Positions 5,843-10,030 of a DNA stretch of 10,030 nucleotides are shown one piece after another; positions within the stretch are counted from its first letter, which is position 1, and each line of letters begins with the position of its first letter. Both the position numbers and the translations under genes were made by a program. The stretch is from positions 25,229 through 35,258 of the forward strand of contig DIEE01000055.1 in the NCBI GenBank assembly GCA_002418465.1, written 5' to 3'. This DNA is from Pseudomonas sp. UBA5782 (GTDB lineage: Bacteria; Pseudomonadota; Gammaproteobacteria; Pseudomonadales; Pseudomonadaceae). Under the pieces are notes generated by a model that was given only the letters and a program-made list of their open reading frames with translations, ran no database searches and was not told the origin of the DNA.

Positions 5843-7054
5843 ATGGATATCACCGACAAGCTCATCGTGCTGGCCGATGCCGCCAAGTATGACGTGTCCT
5901 GTGCCAGCAGCGGCGCGCCCAAGCGCAGTTCGCGCGGCAAGGACGGCGTCGGCGCCACCGATGGCGCCGGCATCTGCCACAGTTTCACACCGGACGGCCG
6001 CTGCGTCGCCCTGCTGAAAATCCTGCTGACGAATTTTTGCCTCTACGACTGCCAGTATTGCGTCAACCGGCGCTCCAGCAACGTCCCTCGCGCGCGCTTC
6101 ACGCCCGAGGAAGTGGTCCGACTGACTCTGGACTTCTACCGCCGCAACGTCATCAGCGGGCTGTTCCTCAGCTCCGGCATCATCCGCTCCTCGGACTACA
6201 CCATGGAGCAGCTGATCCGCGTCGCCCAGAGCCTGCGCGAGGACCACGGTTTTCGCGGCTACATCCACCTGAAGACGATTCCCGATGCCGACCCGCTGCT
6301 GATCGCCCAGGCCGGGCGCTACGCCGATCGCCTCAGCGTGAACATCGAGCTGCCTACCGAGGACAGCCTGGTGCACCTGGCCCCGGAAAAGAACGGACGC
6401 ACCATCCGCCAGGCAATGGGCGCGATCCGTCTCGGCGTCGAGGAAGCCGGCAGCGAAGCCCGCGCGCCGCGCTTCGCCCCGGCCGGGCAGAGCACGCAGA
6501 TGATCGTCGGCGCCGACGCCACCGACGACCGCACCATCCTCGACACCGCGCAGCGGCTGTACGGCGCCTACGGGCTGAAGCGCGTCTACTACTCGGCCTT
6601 CAGCCCGATCCCGCAGAGCCCGACCACGGTGCCGCTGCAGGCGCCGCCGCTGCTGCGCGAGCACCGCCTGTACCAGGCCGACTTCCTCCTGCGCGGCTAT
6701 GGCTTCAATACCGAGGAACTGCTCGCCGGCCCCGGCAACCTGGCGCTGGACATCGACCCCAAGCTGGCCTGGGCGCTGAATCACCGCGCGCAGTTTCCGG
6801 TCGACCTCAACCGCGCCGAGCCAATGCTGATCGCCCGCGTGCCCGGCATCGGCGTGCGCAATGCCAAGCGCCTGGCCCTGCTGCGGCGCGAGCGGCGCAT
6901 CCGCTACGACGACCTGGTGCGCCTGCGCTGCTCGATGGACAAGCTCAAGCCGTTCATCGTCGTGCAGGATTACCGGCCGCGCAGCGACGGCTTCGAATCC
7001 ACCACACTGCGCCGCGCGCTGAGCGACACACCGGCACAGATGGCGCTGTGGTGA
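5843..7054 (+). CDS. Putative DNA modification/repair radical SAM protein (UdgX-linked family)
   Basis: The protein is 403 residues. The radical SAM [4Fe-4S] motif CLYDCQYC (Cys66, 70, 73) is followed by a TIM-barrel-like region with NRR, GLFLSSGI (106-113) and HLKTIPDAD (142-150). Additional Cys residues at 20, 45 and 54 precede the cluster. The C-terminal segment ARVPGIGVRNAKRL (331-344) is a helix-hairpin-helix, which points to DNA binding. It matches the family described as a putative DNA modification/repair radical SAM protein (TIGR03916), which typically lies beside a UDG-superfamily gene as here. The reaction is unknown; a distant analogy to spore photoproduct lyase is possible but not shown. 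ATG 5843 was chosen over TTG 5831, which lies inside the LexA palindrome arm. The stop overlaps the start of the next gene (TGATG), so the two form an operon, probably SOS-controlled. Confidence 0.93.
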   Translation: MDITDKLIVLADAAKYDVSCASSGAPKRSSRGKDGVGATDGAGICHSFTPDGRCVALLKILLTNFCLYDCQYCVNRRSSNVPRARFTPEEVVRLTLDFYRRNVISGLFLSSGIIRSSDYTMEQLIRVAQSLREDHGFRGYIHLKTIPDADPLLIAQAGRYADRLSVNIELPTEDSLVHLAPEKNGRTIRQAMGAIRLGVEEAGSEARAPRFAPAGQSTQMIVGADATDDRTILDTAQRLYGAYGLKRVYYSAFSPIPQSPTTVPLQAPPLLREHRLYQADFLLRGYGFNTEELLAGPGNLALDIDPKLAWALNHRAQFPVDLNRAEPMLIARVPGIGVRNAKRLALLRRERRIRYDDLVRLRCSMDKLKPFIVVQDYRPRSDGFESTTLRRALSDTPAQMALW

Positions 7055-8511
7055 TGCGTCTGCTGCGCTTTTCCGGGCGCTTCGCCGACTGGCGCAAGGA
7101 GTGCCGCAAGCTGCTCGAGGACGGCGTCGCACCGCATACACTGACCTGGCAGGTGGATAGCGCCTGCGACGACCTGTTCACCGCCGTCGGCGAGGAACCG
7201 GCACGCTACGCCGCCACGCGTGCCGCGCCCAAGGTCCCGCGGGAATTGCCGGAGCTGCTGGAAAGCGCCGCCCGCTTTCGCGCGGACGACCGCTGGGCGC
7301 TGCTCTACCGCGTGCTCTGGCGCGTCACCGGTGGCGACCGCAGCGCCATGCTCGCCGGCGATATCGACGGCGCCGTACTGCAACGCCGGGTCAAGGCGGT
7401 GCGCCGCGAAGCGCACCACATGCACGCCTTCCTGCGCTTCCGCCAGCGCGACGCCGCCCTCGGCGCGCCGCAGTTCGTCGCCTGGCACGAGCCGGCCCAC
7501 GACGTGCTCGACCTCGGCGCCGAACACTTCGCCGAGCGAATGGGCCGCAGCACCTGGCTGATCGCCACGCCGGACGGCGCCGCCCATTTCGACGGTACCC
7601 GCGTGCACTACCAGGAGGACTGCCCGCCCGAACTGCGTGCCTTTGCCGAGGGCATCCGCGACGATGGCGAACGGCTCTGGCAGGCCTACTACGCCAGTAC
7701 TTTCAACCCGGCACGATTGAACGAAAAAGTGATGCGCGGACACATGCCGACGCGCTTCTGGAAGAACCTCCCGGAAGGTCCGCTGATCGCCGAGCTGATG
7801 AGCCAGGCGCGCGCCGGGCAGCAGCGCCTGGCGCAGACCGCCGCGGTCGGCGAACAGGACGGTCGACAGGTGCTGATCGCCCGCGAGAAGGCGCAGCCGC
7901 AACGGCCCTTGCCCAGCTCGCTGGACAGCTGCCGCAACTGCGACATCTGGCGCGAAGCAACCCGCGCGGTGCCGGGCGAGGGACCACCGCGCGCGCGGAT
8001 CATGCTGGTCGGCGAGCAGCCCGGCGATCAGGAAGACCTCGCCGGCAAACCCTTCATCGGACCCGCCGGCCAGGTGCTGGCGCGGGCCCTCGCCGAAGCG
8101 GGATTGCAGCGCGCGGATATCTATCTGACCAATGCGGTGAAGCACTTCAAGTGGGAACCGCGCGGCGGCATCGCCGGCCGCGCCGCCACCCGCCTGCACG
8201 CCACCCCGAAACCCGCCGAGATCAAGGCCTGCCGCGGCTGGCTGGGCAAGGAGCTGGACGAAGTGCAACCGCAGGTGATCGTCGCCCTCGGCCGCACCGC
8301 GCTGGCGTCGCTGCTGGAAATCCACGACCCGCAACGCATCCGCCTGGCCGACTTCGCCGGCAAGCCGTTCGTTCATCAGGGTCGTTGGGTACTGGTGGCG
8401 CCACACCCCGCCGCCGTACTGCGCGCCGGAGACGGCGGCGAACAGCGCTTCGCTGAGCTGGCGGAGGCGCTCAGGCAGGCGAGCGAGAGGCAGGTGACCA
8501 TTGCGACGTAG
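7054..8511 (+). CDS. udgX: DUF4130 - UdgX fusion protein (uracil-DNA glycosylase superfamily)
   Basis: The protein is 485 residues in two parts. The N-terminal part (about 1-250) is the DUF4130 'probable DNA metabolism' module, with YRVLWRVTGGD (85-95), HHMHAFLRFR (121-130) and FNPARLNEKVMRGHMPTRFW (217-236). The C-terminal part (about 285-480) is a UdgX-type glycosylase: CRNC (293-296) for the Fe-S cluster, GEQPGDQED (320-328), GKPFIGPAG (331-339), TNAVKHFKW (359-367), Cys393 in KACRGWL, and HPAAVLR (451-457). UdgX of Mycobacterium smegmatis removes uracil and becomes covalently attached to the abasic site through the His of a KRRIH loop. Here the matching segment is RGGIAGRAATRLHATP (370-385): His382 is kept, but the loop is about six residues longer and the KRR cluster is lost. 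It is coupled to the radical SAM gene by a TGATG overlap. Family is certain; crosslinking by this variant is inference. Confidence 0.93.
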   Translation: MRLLRFSGRFADWRKECRKLLEDGVAPHTLTWQVDSACDDLFTAVGEEPARYAATRAAPKVPRELPELLESAARFRADDRWALLYRVLWRVTGGDRSAMLAGDIDGAVLQRRVKAVRREAHHMHAFLRFRQRDAALGAPQFVAWHEPAHDVLDLGAEHFAERMGRSTWLIATPDGAAHFDGTRVHYQEDCPPELRAFAEGIRDDGERLWQAYYASTFNPARLNEKVMRGHMPTRFWKNLPEGPLIAELMSQARAGQQRLAQTAAVGEQDGRQVLIAREKAQPQRPLPSSLDSCRNCDIWREATRAVPGEGPPRARIMLVGEQPGDQEDLAGKPFIGPAGQVLARALAEAGLQRADIYLTNAVKHFKWEPRGGIAGRAATRLHATPKPAEIKACRGWLGKELDEVQPQVIVALGRTALASLLEIHDPQRIRLADFAGKPFVHQGRWVLVAPHPAAVLRAGDGGEQRFAELAEALRQASERQVTIAT

Positions 8512-8553
8512 CGCGGATGCAACCCGCACGGGTGGAGGTAGCTGCAGCGCAAC

Positions 8554-8571
8554 GGTGGATTGAAACCCACC
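8554..8571. repeat. Small REP-like hairpin (GGTGG / CCACC)
   Basis: GGTGG (8554-8558) and CCACC (8567-8571) can pair over the loop ATTGAAAC. The sequence type, GTGG...GAAACCCAC, resembles the short extragenic palindromes common between pseudomonad genes. It lies about 45 bases after the udgX stop. Confidence 0.5.
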
Positions 8572-8587
8572 CCCAAGCCGCGATCTC

Positions 8588-8654
8588 GTAGGCGGGTGCA
8601 ACCCGCGGCCACGCGCTCCCCAGGTTCACACAAGCGCGGGTTGCACCCGCCTAC
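8588..8654. repeat. REP/BIME-like element: perfect 20-bp inverted repeat with 27-base spacer
   Basis: GTAGGCGGGTGCAACCCGCG (8588-8607) is matched exactly in reverse complement at 8635-8654. Each arm also contains a small internal dyad (GCGGGT...ACCCGC). A further partial copy, TGCAACCCGC, occurs at 8518-8527 just after the udgX stop. The arrangement, two inward-facing palindromic units between convergent genes, is typical of paired REP elements in Pseudomonas. It may also act as a transcription end or mRNA-stabilising structure for both genes. There is no U tract, so it is not a standard intrinsic terminator. Confidence 0.85.
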
Positions 8655-8672
8655 GGTCTGCCCGCAGGGTTG

Positions 8673-8734
8673 GCTTCAGCCCACCGAGGGCGTGGCCGGT
8701 ATCCCACAGAATTCAGGGCAGCTTCAGCCCACCG
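8673..8734. repeat. 14-bp direct repeat GCTTCAGCCCACCG spanning the 3' end of the DUF4105 gene
   Basis: GCTTCAGCCCACCG occurs at 8673-8686 in the intergenic mosaic and again at 8721-8734 within the last codons of the DUF4105 gene. On the - strand the second copy encodes the AGGLK part of the C-terminus. The unit resembles a half REP (GGTGGGCTGAAGC), which suggests that the gene's end was supplied or altered by a repeat. Confidence 0.6.
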
Positions 8735-10030
8735 GCCTGTCGATGCAGCGCGCGCAGGTGTTCGCCAACCAGTTTCAGGTTCGCCTCGCTGTCCTCAAGC
8801 TCGCGCCGGCGCTCGGGCAGCAACAGTTCGCGCAAGTCTTTGTCGAGGTCGTCGCTGAGGCTACGCAGGGTTTGCTGGCGGTCGGCGGTCTGTCGTTCCA
8901 GGCGCGACCACTCGCTTGGCTGGGGCAGGCCGTAACCCCCTTCGAGCAGCTCCGCCGGGCGACTGAGGAAGCCGCTGTTGAGCAGCATCCGGCCGATGGT
9001 GTCGCCGGCCTTGTTCAGCGTCGGGTCGCTGCTCGCCTCGGCGCCCATGTAACGCTGCTTGAGTTCGTCCTGAGCCAGCAGAAGTTGCTGGCGGAACGCG
9101 GCCTGCTCGAGCAGCAGCAACGCCGCGCTGGCTTGGAGGTCGGCGCGTTCCAGCCACGGCCGGCGTCGCGCGGCCGGCTGTTTCAGCCAGTCGTCCACTT
9201 CCGTCTGCGGCACCGCCAGGCGCTGCTTGATCACCGCGAACATCGCCTGGTAGCGGTCGCGGAACGAATCGAAGCGATAACCCAGGCGCAGCGCCTCCTT
9301 CGGATCGTCGAGCACGCTGCGATCGGCAAGGCCGCGACCGGCCAGGGAATCCAGCAAGCCGTTGGGCATGATGCTGTCGAGGCCTTCCAGCTCGCTGCGT
9401 CCGGTGCCGCTGCGCAGCAGCTTGAGGGTCTCCACCGCGCAGTTGTTGGAAAGGAAGTAGTAATTGCCGTCATAGCTCCAGTGCAGCTCGGCGGCGCGGC
9501 GCACCAGCGCGTCCTGCTGCTCGCGCGGCAAACGCAGCGGAATCGAGGCCAGGCTGCGCAGCTCGACCTTGGTGTATTCGTCGATCACCTGGGCCAGCGG
9601 CAGAATGAACAGCCGCGACGGATACACGCCGGTCAGGCCGTCCCAGCTGGACAGCTGGATATCGCCGACGAAGGCGCGGAAGGACAGCACCAGGTGCTGG
9701 TCCAGATCCAGCCGGCAGGCCGGCCCGCGTGGGCGCCCCGGCGCGCAGACCACCAGGCGCAGCATGCTGTGGCCCCAGCGGCTGACCCAGTTGTCGTTGG
9801 CCTCGGCGAACAGGTAGTCGACCTCGTAGACGCGCTCCGGGTCGAGCTTGCCCAGCGGCGCCTTCTGGTAGTCGCTGCTGGCGTTGAGGTAGGCGAATTC
9901 GGCCGGGCATGGCTGGCTGCGCGGCGGCGCCCAGCCGAAATGCTCGCTGAAATAACGCTGCAGCGAGGGGCGCCGGCAGGCGTATTCGGGGTCGAGGAGG
10001 AAGTACTCCATGTTCACCGCGACGAACTCG
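8713..10030 (-). CDS. DUF4105 / Lnb N-terminal-like envelope protein (5' end outside the window)
   Basis: About 439 codons of the C-terminal part are present, and the frame is open through the right edge. The GTG at 10017 is an internal Val codon within EFVAVNMEYFLLDP, not a start. The DUF4105 core begins near YEVDYLFAEANDNW. It has SRWGHSMLR, with a likely catalytic His at 9769-9771, and FLSNNCAVETL, with a likely catalytic Cys at 9439-9441. This His-then-Cys order fits the permuted papain-like (NlpC/P60-related) fold proposed for the Lnb N-terminal family. The FAVNMEYFLLDP segment, rich in acidic residues, may be the end of an upstream metalloprotease-like region. The last about 200 residues are Arg/Leu/Glu-rich with probable coiled coils. 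These proteins are usually exported, but no signal peptide can be seen because the start is missing. Substrate unknown. It converges on udgX across a repeat mosaic. Confidence 0.88.
   Translation of the reverse strand, partial: EFVAVNMEYFLLDPEYACRRPSLQRYFSEHFGWAPPRSQPCPAEFAYLNASSDYQKAPLGKLDPERVYEVDYLFAEANDNWVSRWGHSMLRLVVCAPGRPRGPACRLDLDQHLVLSFRAFVGDIQLSSWDGLTGVYPSRLFILPLAQVIDEYTKVELRSLASIPLRLPREQQDALVRRAAELHWSYDGNYYFLSNNCAVETLKLLRSGTGRSELEGLDSIMPNGLLDSLAGRGLADRSVLDDPKEALRLGYRFDSFRDRYQAMFAVIKQRLAVPQTEVDDWLKQPAARRRPWLERADLQASAALLLLEQAAFRQQLLLAQDELKQRYMGAEASSDPTLNKAGDTIGRMLLNSGFLSRPAELLEGGYGLPQPSEWSRLERQTADRQQTLRSLSDDLDKDLRELLLPERRRELEDSEANLKLVGEHLRALHRQAGGLKLP

Noticed and set aside
6037..7053. 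Upstream in-frame extension of the udgX fusion across the radical SAM gene
   Set aside because: The extension is Arg/Pro-rich out-of-frame translation of radical SAM codons. The family start is ATG 7054, coupled by TGATG.
5753..7141. Open frame of 462 codons on the - strand opposite the radical SAM gene
   Set aside because: Antisense to a gene with clear catalytic motifs; composition is typical of a GC-rich shadow.
6970..8601. Open frame of 543 codons on the - strand opposite the udgX fusion
   Set aside because: Shadow of the + strand gene's codon bias; no recognisable domain and no ribosome binding site context.
8511..8712. CRISPR-like repeats after udgX
   Set aside because: The copies are few, inverted relative to each other and unevenly spaced, with no spacer pattern; they fit REP elements.

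Overview
The window is GC-rich chromosomal DNA from a Pseudomonas-type gammaproteobacterium. The clearest clue is the gene order gshB - tonB-like - algH(yqgE) - ruvX - pyrR - pyrB - pyrC', all on the + strand. From memory, this is the order of the P. aeruginosa block PA0407-PA0401, next to the pilG cluster. The PyrB/degenerate-PyrC' pair, the LexA-type operator and the REP-like intergenic repeats also fit a pseudomonad. The species cannot be named from this sequence.

Layout. Positions 1-12 are a run of G that is probably a contig-end artefact. The 3' third of gshB follows (to 314), then a TonB-family gene (329-1345), algH (1423-1992), ruvX (1989-2414), pyrR (2472-2981), pyrB (2995-4002) and pyrC' (4002-5273). 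Several junctions overlap (ATGA, TGATG), which implies translational coupling. A strong hairpin terminator at 5287-5312 closes this block and also serves a convergent gene for a tandem-TM2 membrane protein (5328-5726, - strand).

Between the TM2 gene and the next + strand gene lies a 24-bp perfect palindrome whose core, CTGTATTTAAATACAG, matches the LexA (SOS) box form CTG-N10-CAG. Just downstream begins a two-gene operon. The first gene encodes a radical SAM protein with a CxxxCxxC cluster site and a C-terminal helix-hairpin-helix. The second encodes a DUF4130-UdgX fusion, a uracil-DNA glycosylase-superfamily enzyme. Together they look like an SOS-inducible DNA repair cassette. The UdgX loop that carries the covalent His in studied members is longer and diverged here, though the His is kept. 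This cassette is the most interesting part of the window.

A roughly 200-bp intergenic stretch (8512-8712) is a mosaic of REP-like inverted and direct repeats. It separates the udgX gene from a convergent gene (8713-10030, - strand, 5' end outside the window) for a DUF4105/Lnb-type protein with a probable Cys-His catalytic pair.

The left half works mainly in pyrimidine metabolism: ATCase holoenzyme PyrB-PyrC' and PyrR. It is joined to housekeeping functions (glutathione synthesis, rRNA maturation) and an envelope energy-transduction protein. The right half is accessory stress and DNA repair plus envelope functions.
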